Below are positions 1 through 8,382 of a DNA stretch of 64,000 nt, piece after piece. Position numbers and translations under genes: made by a program. Every line of letters starts with the position of its first letter. Position 1 is the first letter of the stretch. This stretch comes from Candidatus Jettenia caeni (GTDB taxonomy: Bacteria; Planctomycetota; Brocadiia; Brocadiales; Brocadiaceae), in the NCBI GenBank assembly GCA_000296795.1, contig BAFH01000004.1:744001-808000 (forward strand), in the 5' to 3' direction. Under the pieces are notes generated by a model that was given only the letters and a program-made list of their open reading frames with translations, searched no databases and was not told the origin of the DNA.

Positions 1-363
1 GGCATCTTCCAGCCAGTACAAATTGCCTCAATCATCGCACTCCGGGAATGTGATAAATATGCAAAAGAGCAGGCAAAAATTTATCAATCCAGAAGGGATG
101 TGCTCTGTGATGGACTTAACCGTATCGGATGGGATGTAAAAAAACCTAAGGCATCTATGTTTGTTTGGGCGCCTATTCCTGAAAAATATCGTTCTATGGG
201 TTCGGTAGATTTCGCCTTTAAACTTATTAATGAAGCTGAAGTAGCCGTTGCACCTGGCGCTGCCTTTGGAGAGAATGGTGAGGGATATCTGAGGCTTGCA
301 ATAGTAGAAAATGAATTGCGTTTAAAACAAGCCATACGTCAAATTGATCGTGCATTAAGATAA
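1..363 (+). CDS. Aminotransferase class I/II, AlaC/DapL type (3' part only)
   Basis: The window opens inside this gene. The frame is open from base 1 and stops with TAA at 361-363, leaving about 120 C-terminal residues. They read like the small domain of fold-type-I PLP aminotransferases, with the stretch [14 protein letters not shown] and a [20 protein letters not shown] block typical of glutamate-pyruvate aminotransferase AlaC and LL-diaminopimelate aminotransferase. The conserved C-terminal Arg that binds the substrate carboxylate is probably in '[10 protein letters not shown]'. The PLP lysine lies upstream of the window, so AlaC cannot be told from DapL. The latter would fit the DAP-type MurE encoded at 52 kb. 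The gene ends 28 nt before rnfC and may share its transcript. Confidence 0.85.
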   Translation, partial: GIFQPVQIASIIALRECDKYAKEQAKIYQSRRDVLCDGLNRIGWDVKKPKASMFVWAPIPEKYRSMGSVDFAFKLINEAEVAVAPGAAFGENGEGYLRLAIVENELRLKQAIRQIDRALR

Positions 364-391
364 ATTACATACAAAAGTAAGATCTGTAAAC

Positions 392-1753
392 ATGATAACC
401 CTTGTCAAATCAAAATTAAAAACCTTTGTTGGCGGTATCCATCCTGTTGAGGATGGAAAATCTCTTACGAAGGATAGAAAAGAGGTACTTGCCCCGCTTC
501 CAAAGATCGTATACTTACTTATGAGCCAGCATATTGGCGCTCCTTGCAAACCCATTGTTAAAAAAGGGGATTATGTAACAAAAGGCCAATTGGTTGGAGA
601 ATCGCAAGGTTTTATATCTGCGAATGTACACGCCTCTATTTCGGGTAAAGTAACCGATATTGTATCATGGCCACATCCAGTTACTGGCATAAAATCTCCG
701 TCGGTTATTATCGAAAGAACTGATGAAGATTCATGGACGGAAGGTACCAATGTCGAAACCGATATAGATCTCATTTCTTCTGATGAAATTAAACAGCGTA
801 TCCAATCAGCAGGAGTTGTGGGATTAGGTGGCGCCACTTTCCCTACTCATGTAAAACTTACCCTGCCGAAAGATAGACCTATCGATACCGTTGTAATGAA
901 CGGTGCTGAATGCGAACCCTACCTTACCTGTGATTATCGGCTTATGCTTGATAGATCACGCGAAATTATCCAGGGCTTAAAGCTTATTATGAAGTGTATC
1001 GGATGCAAAAAAGCGCATATCGGCATTGAGGCGAACAAAGAAGATATTTATACCCTTTTCAGAGATATTCTATCAGATGAGCCGGATATTAAAGTAGATC
1101 TTATGGAAGTAAAATATCCACAGGGAGCCGAACATCAACTTATTAAGGCATTATTGAACAGGGAATTTAAACCAACGCAATTACCTTTAGAGGTAGGTGC
1201 TATTGTAATTAACGTAGGCACCGCTTTTGCCGTGTATGAAGCAGTAAAATTTAAAAGGCCTCTCATTCAGCGCATAGTTACCGTTACCGGGAATGGGGTA
1301 GAAAATCCGCAAAATTTCCTCGTTCGTTTAGGGACACCGATCAAACATTTACTGGAAGAAGCAAGGGTCGTTTCAAATATCGATAAGATTATTTTTGGTG
1401 GCCCTATGATGGGCATTGCACAAGGCAATATAGATACCGCCGTTACCATCAAAGGAACGGGAGGTATTCTCGCATTCAAAGGTACTCAGCAACGGAACTC
1501 CCATGCATGCATTCGATGTGGACGTTGCATTGATAGTTGTCCGTATGGACTTAATCCCAGCATATTAAGTATCCAAAGTGAAGCAAAAGAGTTTAATCTG
1601 GCGTTGGAAAATAACGTAATGGAATGTAAAGAATGTGGTTGCTGCACATATATTTGTCCAGCAAAAAGACCCATTGTCCACCTCATTAAATTTGCAAAGG
1701 CTGAGATTGCTAAACAAAAGGCACAGAAGGCAACGCCGGTCGAACGAAAATAA
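392..1753 (+). CDS. rnfC: Rnf electron-transport complex subunit RnfC
   Basis: RnfC is the peripheral NAD(H)-oxidising subunit of the membrane Rnf complex, which couples ferredoxin:NAD+ electron transfer to ion transport. The 453-residue protein has the RnfC N-terminal region ('GGIHPVEDGKSLT'), a glycine-rich nucleotide/FMN-binding stretch ('GVVGLGGATFPTHVKL') and an NGAECEPYLTCD motif. Two ferredoxin-type [4Fe-4S] motifs follow: C373-x2-C-x2-C-x3-C383-P and C412-x2-C-x2-C-x3-C422-P. The length is normal for the shorter RnfC forms without a long Ala/Lys-rich tail. The stop lies 2 nt before rnfD, so C, D and G form one tight operon. Confidence 0.95.
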   Translation: MITLVKSKLKTFVGGIHPVEDGKSLTKDRKEVLAPLPKIVYLLMSQHIGAPCKPIVKKGDYVTKGQLVGESQGFISANVHASISGKVTDIVSWPHPVTGIKSPSVIIERTDEDSWTEGTNVETDIDLISSDEIKQRIQSAGVVGLGGATFPTHVKLTLPKDRPIDTVVMNGAECEPYLTCDYRLMLDRSREIIQGLKLIMKCIGCKKAHIGIEANKEDIYTLFRDILSDEPDIKVDLMEVKYPQGAEHQLIKALLNREFKPTQLPLEVGAIVINVGTAFAVYEAVKFKRPLIQRIVTVTGNGVENPQNFLVRLGTPIKHLLEEARVVSNIDKIIFGGPMMGIAQGNIDTAVTIKGTGGILAFKGTQQRNSHACIRCGRCIDSCPYGLNPSILSIQSEAKEFNLALENNVMECKECGCCTYICPAKRPIVHLIKFAKAEIAKQKAQKATPVERK

Positions 1754-1755
1754 AA

Positions 1756-2787
1756 ATGTTAAACCAAGTTCAAGATAAAAGTATTTTAATTGCTAGCGCA
1801 TCCCCTCATATTCGTGATACAGACAGTATTCCACGGATAATGTGGGCCGTGGTACTCTCTTTAGTTCCTGCCGGGATCGCCGGTATCTTTACCTTCGGAT
1901 ATTACTGTCTGTACGTCATTTTATTAAGCATTGTAAGTGCTATTTTCACTGAAGCGCTTATTCTATGGATGCGAAAGATATCAGTCATAAGTACCTTGAA
2001 GGACGGTAGCGCTGTTGTTACGGGTATCTTATTAGCATATACCTTACCTCCTGGCGTGTCATGGTATATACCTGTAATCGGCTCTTTCTTTGCAATTGCC
2101 ATTGTAAAACATGCTTTTGGAGGACTTGGAAATAACATCTGGAACCCGGCGTTGGCAGCACGCGCATTCCTGCAAACTGCTTATCCTGCCGCTCTTAATT
2201 CAGATTGGCGTGTCTTACAACATGGAATTGGCAATCTTTTTCATAACATAACAGAAATTGACCCTGAAGGAAATATGGTAGATGCTGTAACAAGAGCAAC
2301 ACCGCTAGCAAAAGAGGCAGGGGCAGAAGCATACCATTTCATGCAACTCCTCATAGGAAGCGTACCAGGCTGTATCGGTGAAACTTCCACAATTGCCTTA
2401 TTGTTGGGTGGCGCCTATCTAATCTATAAACGTTACATAAACTGGTATGTACCAGCTTATTATATAGCTACGGTTTTTATTATGGTTTTAATTTTACCCT
2501 CACAAATAAAAACACCATGGGCCAATAATCCCTTTTATCACATTCTTGCAGGAGGGTTGATTCTTGGGGCGTTTTTTATGGCAACAGATATGGTTACCTC
2601 TCCCTTAACAAAATCAGGGCTTATCATTTTTGCTGTTGGTACAGGTGTATTAACAGTACTGATTCGTTTTTATTCTGGCTACCCAGAGGGTGTGTGTTAT
2701 TCTCTATTGCTTATGAACACAGCAACACCTCTTATTGATCGATTCACAAAACCCCGGCTATACGGTACCAGAATAAAGAAAGCTTAA
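1756..2787 (+). CDS. rnfD: Rnf complex membrane subunit RnfD
   Basis: RnfD is a polytopic inner-membrane flavoprotein of the Rnf complex, related to NqrB. The 343 residues contain many hydrophobic segments and the family blocks 'GGLGNNIWNPALAARAFLQ' and 'FFMATDMVTSPLTKSG'. The sequence DAVTRATPL places Thr182 where the family carries its covalently bound FMN. The 'SGAT' form is replaced by 'TRAT', with the acceptor Thr kept. The gene starts 2 nt after rnfC and stops 1 nt before rnfG, which suggests translational coupling. Confidence 0.94.
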   Translation: MLNQVQDKSILIASASPHIRDTDSIPRIMWAVVLSLVPAGIAGIFTFGYYCLYVILLSIVSAIFTEALILWMRKISVISTLKDGSAVVTGILLAYTLPPGVSWYIPVIGSFFAIAIVKHAFGGLGNNIWNPALAARAFLQTAYPAALNSDWRVLQHGIGNLFHNITEIDPEGNMVDAVTRATPLAKEAGAEAYHFMQLLIGSVPGCIGETSTIALLLGGAYLIYKRYINWYVPAYYIATVFIMVLILPSQIKTPWANNPFYHILAGGLILGAFFMATDMVTSPLTKSGLIIFAVGTGVLTVLIRFYSGYPEGVCYSLLLMNTATPLIDRFTKPRLYGTRIKKA

Positions 2788-2788
2788 G

Positions 2789-3517
2789 ATGCAAAAGAAG
2801 ACACAATACACGGTTGTTCTGACTCTCGTTTCCCTTTTGGCTTCTCTTGGAGTCTCATCAACCTTTTTGCTTACCAAGAGTACCATCAAAAAAAAGGAAC
2901 TGGCTACCCGGATGGAGGCATTGTATACCGTGTTACCTGGCCTGGAAAGTCCAATAGAAATTACTTCCCCAAATACAACTGACCAGGACCATGTTTATAA
3001 AGGTATCAACAAGAAAGGCCAGGTTATTGGCTATGCAGCGTACGGGGAAGCGCAAGGATATTCAAGTAAGATTAAAATCATGGTTGGAATCGATCCCAGC
3101 TTTGAAAAAATTCTCGGTATCAACATTCTTGCACAAAATGAAACTCCTGGTTTGGGAACAAAAATGACTGATATCGAGAGTACCTCTACACTTTGGAGTA
3201 TAATTTTTGGCAAAGAACCGAAACCGCTAGACCGGGATAGCAATGAATCATGGAAATTACCGTTCTTTAAACAACCGGAAAGAGTTAAGAAATTTGGATT
3301 ATCAAAAAAGGTAAAAAATAAAACTCAACCGTGGTTCCAGGAGCAATTCAAGCAAAAAATGTATAATCAGCTTGTTGTCTCAAAAGTAAAAGATGCTGAT
3401 AAAATTACCGCTATTACAGGAGCTACCATATCTACAAAAGCAGCAATCAATGCTGTACGGAATGCCATAGATAAAATCAAGAACATTGCTCAACCTGTGG
3501 ACTGGGAAATCAAATGA
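2789..3517 (+). CDS. rnfG: Rnf complex FMN-binding subunit RnfG
   Basis: RnfG is a single-span membrane protein with a periplasmic FMN-binding domain. An N-terminal hydrophobic segment (about residues 8-29) is followed by an FMN_bind domain. It includes 'GLGTKMTD', typical of RnfG/NqrC, and the flavinylation motif TGAT at residues 210-213, where Thr213 should carry the phosphoester-linked FMN. At 242 residues it has a usual length. It is the last rnf gene here. The usual rnfE, rnfA and rnfB do not follow, and the next gene is scpB 18 nt downstream. Confidence 0.93.
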   Translation: MQKKTQYTVVLTLVSLLASLGVSSTFLLTKSTIKKKELATRMEALYTVLPGLESPIEITSPNTTDQDHVYKGINKKGQVIGYAAYGEAQGYSSKIKIMVGIDPSFEKILGINILAQNETPGLGTKMTDIESTSTLWSIIFGKEPKPLDRDSNESWKLPFFKQPERVKKFGLSKKVKNKTQPWFQEQFKQKMYNQLVVSKVKDADKITAITGATISTKAAINAVRNAIDKIKNIAQPVDWEIK

Positions 3518-3535
3518 TCTTTTGTAAACGGCATT

Positions 3536-4069
3536 TTGTATATGAGAGAAATAGAAGAAATTAAACCTATTGTTGAATCATTGATATTTGCAGCCGAAGA
3601 ACCTATTACGCTACGAAAACTGAAGGATATCATTGAAGATATTGATAGCACTCAAATTCAGGAGGCCATTACACAATTAAAGAACGACTATGAGATACAA
3701 GGAAGATCATTTCAAATTGAAGAAATTGCCGGCGGTTATCAGTTATATACAAAACCTGAATATTATGAATGGATAACCAAATTAAGAAAGAAATCGGGAG
3801 AAACGAGACTTTCACAGGCAGCTCTCGAAACACTCGCTATAATTGCCTATAAACAACCTATCTTAAGGGCAAATTTAGAATCCATCCGTGGAGTCCAATC
3901 AGGCCAAATTATTCGATTGCTTATGGAAAAAGACCTTGTTAAGGTCGTAGGAAGGGATGAGTCATTAGGACATCCTTTACTCTATGGCACCACAAAAAAA
4001 TTTCTTGAATATTTTGGGTTAAAAGATATTAAAGATTTACCTAAAATTGAAGAATTAGAAGCCCCTTAG
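3536..4069 (+). CDS. scpB: Segregation and condensation protein ScpB
   Basis: ScpB is the winged-helix kleisin-interacting subunit of the SMC-ScpAB condensin that organises the chromosome. The 177-residue sequence carries two winged-helix units. The signature region of the second is 'LSQAALETLAIIAYKQPILRANLESIRGV', followed by 'LMEKDLVKVVGRDESLGHPLLYGTT', close to the ScpB consensus. Two starts are possible, at 3536 or at the second Met at 3542 (MREIEEIKP), which fits the family N-terminus slightly better. No scpA neighbour is present. Confidence 0.93.
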   Translation: MYMREIEEIKPIVESLIFAAEEPITLRKLKDIIEDIDSTQIQEAITQLKNDYEIQGRSFQIEEIAGGYQLYTKPEYYEWITKLRKKSGETRLSQAALETLAIIAYKQPILRANLESIRGVQSGQIIRLLMEKDLVKVVGRDESLGHPLLYGTTKKFLEYFGLKDIKDLPKIEELEAP

Positions 4070-4157
4070 TAAGGATAAATACTTCCCGGCGCATATACAT
4101 ATTTTTTGCATGAAGCGTGTTTTCTCTGCTCAATGACGAACACCACGGAAAATAGAT

Positions 4158-4847
4158 ATGAAATTCAACAAATTACACGCATGGAATGTAGATTATAAAA
4201 AAGCCATTCAAATTCAACAAACGCTAAGGGATTTATTAATTATAAAAAAATCATCCGGGAAAATAGATACGATAGCAGGCGCCGATGTTTCCTACGACAA
4301 ACAGAGTGATTATTTCTTTGCAGGTGTGATTGTATTTACCTTGAACAAATATTTAGAGCAGATTGAAGAAGCTACAGCAATAGGCAAGGCAAGATTTCCT
4401 TATATTCCCGGGCTGCTTTCCTTCCGTGAGGCGCCTATCCTGCTTAAGGCATTTCGTAAACTCAAAAACGAGCCCGATATTATTCTGTTTGATGGGCAAG
4501 GAATTGCCCATCCCCGGCATCTTGGCCTGGCATCTCACATGGGGTTGATTCTCGATAAACCAACCATTGGGTGCGCAAAGAGTAGATTGGTAGGAGAATA
4601 TAGTCCCGTTGAAAATGCGGTAGGCTCATACACAAAGCTTCTATACAAAAATGAGGTTGTAGGGGCTGCACTTCGAACCAAGATAAATACAAAACCTGTA
4701 TTTATATCTCCCGGACATAAAACAAATCTGGCATTTGCGATCCGTATTGTTATGGCAAGCTGCTACAGATACCGTATTCCCGAACCTATAAGACAGGCCC
4801 ATTTATTAGTAAATAAATTAAGGAAAGAATCACATTTACAGAAGTAA
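4158..4847 (+). CDS. nfi: Endonuclease V (deoxyinosine 3' endonuclease)
   Basis: Endonuclease V nicks DNA near deoxyinosine, and in many organisms cuts inosine-containing RNA, starting alternative excision repair of deaminated adenine. The 229-residue protein shows the family motifs in order: 'IAGADVSYD' with metal-binding Asp43 (counterpart of E. coli Asp35), 'FREAPILLKAF' with the catalytic Glu, and 'LFDGQGIAHPRHLGLASHMG' with the second metal-binding Asp and the wedge region, followed by 'PTIGCAKSRLVGEY'. It lies 88 nt after scpB and 11 nt before the next gene, so it may be co-transcribed with both. Confidence 0.95.
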   Translation: MKFNKLHAWNVDYKKAIQIQQTLRDLLIIKKSSGKIDTIAGADVSYDKQSDYFFAGVIVFTLNKYLEQIEEATAIGKARFPYIPGLLSFREAPILLKAFRKLKNEPDIILFDGQGIAHPRHLGLASHMGLILDKPTIGCAKSRLVGEYSPVENAVGSYTKLLYKNEVVGAALRTKINTKPVFISPGHKTNLAFAIRIVMASCYRYRIPEPIRQAHLLVNKLRKESHLQK

Positions 4848-4858
4848 GGAGTTTTGTT

Positions 4859-6556
4859 ATGAAAATAAAGGCTGTAATCTTTGATTTGGATGATACCCTA
4901 TATGATTGTACAGGTCTGCTTATCGATGCATCAAGGAAACGCGCAGCTAAAGCGATGGTCGAAGCAGGACTACCATGCACAGAAGAAGAAGCCTATCAGT
5001 TACAAAAAGAACTTTCCGATAAATACGGCCCATATCATCTGGTATTCAACGAAATCGTAAACAAATATCGTGCAAATACGACGTTAATCAATATTGCCTA
5101 CAAGGCATACAACAGCAGCGAGGTTTCTGAGATCAAACCATTCCCCGATGTTATTCCTACGCTTAAAGAATTAAAAGACAGAGGTTACTATCTTTTCCTT
5201 TTATCTGTAGGCGTTCACGAACGTCAGGAGAATAAGATAAACATTCTTGGATTAAGACCATATTTTGATGAGATTGTAATTAACGATCAGGAGATTGGTC
5301 CCCTTATGGAGGATTGCATCCGTAATCTTATTGGAAGATATACTATCAGCCCTTGCGAAACGGTTATGGTCGGTGACAAGATACGGGATGAATTGCGAAT
5401 TGCAAAATCCTTAGGCATGATCACTATTCAAATGCTGCATGGAAGGTATAAGAATGAGCCCTCTATGAATGAATATGATAGACCTCATTATAAAATTAAA
5501 CGCATCTTCCAGGTCCCTACCATTCTACAGCTCAACAATGTAGGAAGGACACCCGACAGGCTAAAAATTGTTGCTATTGGAGGAGGTACAGGACTTCCCA
5601 TTATGCTGGAAGGTTCAAAAACATACAGTAAACACCTTACCGCTGTCGTAACCGTTACCGATTCAGGCAGAAGCTCCGGTGTTCTGCGGGAAGAATTTGG
5701 AATACTTCCGCCAGGAGATGCGAGAAATTGTCTTGCGGCGCTCTCTGAAACGGAAGAACAGGAGCGAGACTTGTATCAACTGTTCCAATACAGATTCAAC
5801 AAAGGATCATTGGAAGGCATGAGTCTTGGAAATCTGCTCATGGCTGCATTGACTGATATTACCGGTAGTTTCGAACAGGCGATTAAAAAGGCAAGTAAGA
5901 TATTGAGTATTCGGGGTAAGGTACTTCCTTCAACCCTTACAAACACTCATATTTGTGCAGAATTAGAAGATGGAACCAAGGTAGAGGAAGAATTTAATGT
6001 ACGTGCCCTGGGAAAAGCACCCATTAAAAATGTCTTTTTGAAAACCAAAGATGTGACACCTCTCCCGGAAGCTGTAGAAGAAATTCTAAAAGCAGATATT
6101 ATTGTGATAGGACCAGGCAGCCTCTATACAAGCCTTATAACAAATCTCCTGGTCTCAGGCATCAGAAATGCCATCCGAGATAGCAAAGCTAAAAAGATTT
6201 ATATCTGCAATATTGTCACTCAACCTGGACAAACTGATCACTACAAGGTTTCTGATCATATCAATGCTGTTGTAAAATATCTTGGGGATGGTGTGCTCGA
6301 TTATGTCATTGTGAATAATAATATCCCCCGTAAAGACATCCTTGATAAATATCAAAAAGAAGGGGCTGAATTAGCTTTAATGGATGAGGGCGTTTATAAT
6401 TTGAATGTGAATATTAAGAAGGCCGATTTGATTGAGGACATTAACCAAAAACGCATTCTTTGGGAGAAACAAGACCTAATACGGCATGATCCTGACAAAC
6501 TTGCTGATTCGATTTGCAGAGTATATGCCAATTTACCATTATTAACAATAAGATAA
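4859..6556 (+). CDS. HAD-family phosphatase fused to YvcK/CofD-like UDP-sugar-binding protein
   Basis: This 565-residue protein has two domains usually encoded separately. Residues 1 to about 225 form a haloacid-dehalogenase hydrolase of the pyrimidine 5'-nucleotidase/YjjG type, with motif I DLDDT (Asp9 and Asp11) and the late motif 'VMVGDKIRDELRIAKSLG'. From about residue 235 comes a YvcK (GlmR/CofD-like) domain: 'VAIGGGTGLPIMLEG', 'TVTDSGRSSGVLREEFGILPPGDARNCLAALSE' and 'IVIGPGSLYTSLITNLL'. YvcK proteins bind UDP-N-acetylglucosamine and steer carbon into cell-wall precursors. A fused HAD phosphatase suggests a sugar-phosphate or nucleotide side reaction, but the substrate is unknown. The ATG at 4859 has an AAGGAG-like site just upstream. 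Confidence 0.88.
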   Translation: MKIKAVIFDLDDTLYDCTGLLIDASRKRAAKAMVEAGLPCTEEEAYQLQKELSDKYGPYHLVFNEIVNKYRANTTLINIAYKAYNSSEVSEIKPFPDVIPTLKELKDRGYYLFLLSVGVHERQENKINILGLRPYFDEIVINDQEIGPLMEDCIRNLIGRYTISPCETVMVGDKIRDELRIAKSLGMITIQMLHGRYKNEPSMNEYDRPHYKIKRIFQVPTILQLNNVGRTPDRLKIVAIGGGTGLPIMLEGSKTYSKHLTAVVTVTDSGRSSGVLREEFGILPPGDARNCLAALSETEEQERDLYQLFQYRFNKGSLEGMSLGNLLMAALTDITGSFEQAIKKASKILSIRGKVLPSTLTNTHICAELEDGTKVEEEFNVRALGKAPIKNVFLKTKDVTPLPEAVEEILKADIIVIGPGSLYTSLITNLLVSGIRNAIRDSKAKKIYICNIVTQPGQTDHYKVSDHINAVVKYLGDGVLDYVIVNNNIPRKDILDKYQKEGAELALMDEGVYNLNVNIKKADLIEDINQKRILWEKQDLIRHDPDKLADSICRVYANLPLLTIR

Positions 6557-6955
6557 AACTTTGCAAAGCATCAATCAACAACAAGACTTAAAACACAACA
6601 AATCTGAGTTTTTTGTAAAGAAAAGATTACCTCTGTATCATACTCAAAGCATCCCAAATGTATTTACGCCGCATTGAATATTCGTTTCATATCTTACTCT
6701 TTCTTTCCTGACAAAAAGTTTTATAGGTCAAATAAAGCAAAGTTAAGAGAATAAACAGCAGTAACCCCGATAGGTGAAAAGAAATACTCTGACAGGTAAT
6801 TGCAACGAAAAAATATCATTGATTTTGATTATAATTATCTGTATACATATATTCATAATTTAGACAAATCATATTTATCCAGGCATGCTTCAATGCCTTT
6901 TAAGGCATGTTGAGGCATAAGAATATCTGTTTATAGAGAAAAGAAAAAAATAAAT
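6557..6955. other. Intergenic region with a small palindrome
   Basis: About 400 AT-rich bases with no credible reading frame. Near the 3' end there is a perfect inverted repeat, ATGCCTT-TT-AAGGCAT (6893-6908), set among further copies of the unit GGCAT (about 6882-6918). It lies about 50 nt before the start of the downstream coiled-coil gene and could be a regulator-binding site for it. No obvious terminator follows the YvcK fusion gene. Confidence 0.35.
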
Positions 6956-7438
6956 ATGAAAAAATCAAATGCGAAGCAGATGTCTAACCCCACAGAAGCC
7001 ATAGTATCATTAGAAAAAGAACTAAAAAATTTTGATAAACAAATTAAGGTCTTACTAGCAGGTTTCTCATCTTTGGTTAAGAATTTTGATACTGTTGTAA
7101 AAAAGATTGATACCCTTGAAAAACGAATAGACATCATGGAAAAGACCTCACATTCTTCAATCAAAACCCTTGAGATAAATAAAAAACAAACGGAGTCTGC
7201 GTTAAAAAATTTTCTGGAATTAGAAAAAAAGATAGGGTCCGGGATTAAGGAGCTTATCACCAGGAATAAAGAGATGGAAGATGTGGCAAAAAGGTCGAAA
7301 ATCATGGAAAAGAACCTTGAATTGTTAAAATCAAGCCTTGAAATAATAGAAAATGATGTTTGTGAAATCGAAGATATGAATGAAGAGGTATTAGATATCA
7401 TGCAACAGATACAGGATTCTTTAGAGGAGAATGATTAG
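6956..7438 (+). CDS. Small coiled-coil protein, function unknown
   Basis: No family is recognised. The 160-residue product is rich in Lys, Glu, Leu and Ile with heptad-like spacing through most of its length, consistent with one long coiled coil. There is no signal peptide or membrane segment, so it is probably cytoplasmic. The C-terminal part is acidic and ends 'QIQDSLEEND'. It is probably transcribed with the lysine-rich gene 53 nt downstream. The antisense frame over the same bases is a Ser/Phe-rich mirror of the coiled coil and was dismissed. A structural or scaffolding role is only a guess. Confidence 0.6.
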   Translation: MKKSNAKQMSNPTEAIVSLEKELKNFDKQIKVLLAGFSSLVKNFDTVVKKIDTLEKRIDIMEKTSHSSIKTLEINKKQTESALKNFLELEKKIGSGIKELITRNKEMEDVAKRSKIMEKNLELLKSSLEIIENDVCEIEDMNEEVLDIMQQIQDSLEEND

Positions 7439-7491
7439 AGGTATTTATTTCGTGTCAAGGCTTACCTTACTACTATTATAGGAGTGAAAAT

Positions 7492-7788
7492 ATGAGTGAA
7501 GAAAAAAATACTGCTCTTGAAGGACAATCTCCAAAGAAATCTGCATCACGCCAAAAACCTCTTGTCAAAAAGCCCAAAAAGGAACAAACAAAACCAGACA
7601 TCCAGACAAAATCCCTCCCCGATGCAGAATCTGCTGCATCATTTGTAAAAAAGATTCATGAAATTGCTGATAAAATAGAAGAGAAACCTATAAAATCGTT
7701 TGAGAAAAAGGAACAGGCAGAGATCATTAAATCTTACGAGAAATTAATCTGTAAGATGGTGCGGGAAATTAATAATTCCAGACGATAG
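7492..7788 (+). CDS. Lysine-rich small protein, function unknown
   Basis: The 98-residue product starts at an ATG preceded by ATAGGAGTG (Shine-Dalgarno-like). The first half is a low-complexity Lys/Pro/Gln/Ser segment resembling histone-H1-like or disordered nucleic-acid-binding tails. The second half ('AASFVKKIHEIADKIEEKPIKSFEKKEQAEIIKSYEKLICKMV') is predicted helical. It follows the coiled-coil gene and converges with aroK after 26 nt. No catalytic motif is visible. Binding to DNA or to the coiled-coil partner is speculation. Confidence 0.55.
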   Translation: MSEEKNTALEGQSPKKSASRQKPLVKKPKKEQTKPDIQTKSLPDAESAASFVKKIHEIADKIEEKPIKSFEKKEQAEIIKSYEKLICKMVREINNSRR

Positions 7789-7814
7789 AAAGAGAAAGGT
7801 AAGATGCTGGAATC

Positions 7815-8363
7815 TCATACATTACTACAATTTTTTAAAGCTACTGTATAATTTTGAGTAAAAGCAATTATTTTATTTACTGTGTCGTTTATGGGTAGAA
7901 CGGTTGTATCAAATACAAAATCTGCTGCTTTATCATAAAGTGATCTTCTGTATGCTAAAAGATATTCAATTTCCTGATAGCCGTTCAAATTCGTAAGATT
8001 CGGTCTTTTATGTTGTGTCTGAATATTCTCATAAATTCGCTTGTATATAGTATTCACATCAGCTTCCAGGAGGATTACAATTCCATTTCTTTTCAGCCTC
8101 CTGACATTCTCTTCTCTAAGAATTACCCCTCCACCTGTAGCAATAATCGTATCATTTAAACGGCACAACTCTTCAATAATCCGCACCTCAATATCTCTAA
8201 ATAGATCTTCTCCACCTTCAGCAAAGATATTTTGAATTGTCCTCTTCTCACGCTGCTCCAGATACTCATCCGCATCAATAAACACCTTACCAAGCCGCTG
8301 GGCAAGTATTCTTCCTATGGTTGTTTTACCAGTGCCACGAAATCCAATTAAGATAATATTCAT
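7815..8363 (-). CDS. aroK: Shikimate kinase
   Basis: Shikimate kinase phosphorylates shikimate at the 3-OH in the chorismate pathway. The 182-residue protein has the P-loop GFRGTGKTT (residues 7-15), the shikimate-binding Asp in 'FIDADEYLEQREKRTIQNIFAEGGEDLFRDIE' with the FR pair, and 'IIATGGGVILREENVRRL', all canonical. A lid-like 'RPNLTNL' segment follows. It is the last gene of the leuA-aroDE-aroK run, 19 nt after aroDE, so two consecutive pathway steps are joined with dehydroquinate dehydratase in one operon. Confidence 0.95.
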   Translation of the reverse strand: MNIILIGFRGTGKTTIGRILAQRLGKVFIDADEYLEQREKRTIQNIFAEGGEDLFRDIEVRIIEELCRLNDTIIATGGGVILREENVRRLKRNGIVILLEADVNTIYKRIYENIQTQHKRPNLTNLNGYQEIEYLLAYRRSLYDKAADFVFDTTVLPINDTVNKIIAFTQNYTVALKNCSNV

Positions 8364-8382
8364 GTACTAAAAGTGATCTCCG

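Noticed and set aside
6931-7401. 156-codon frame opposite the coiled-coil gene
   Set aside because: It is the antisense of a Lys/Glu-rich coiled coil, giving a Ser/Phe/Ile-rich product, and has no independent start signal.
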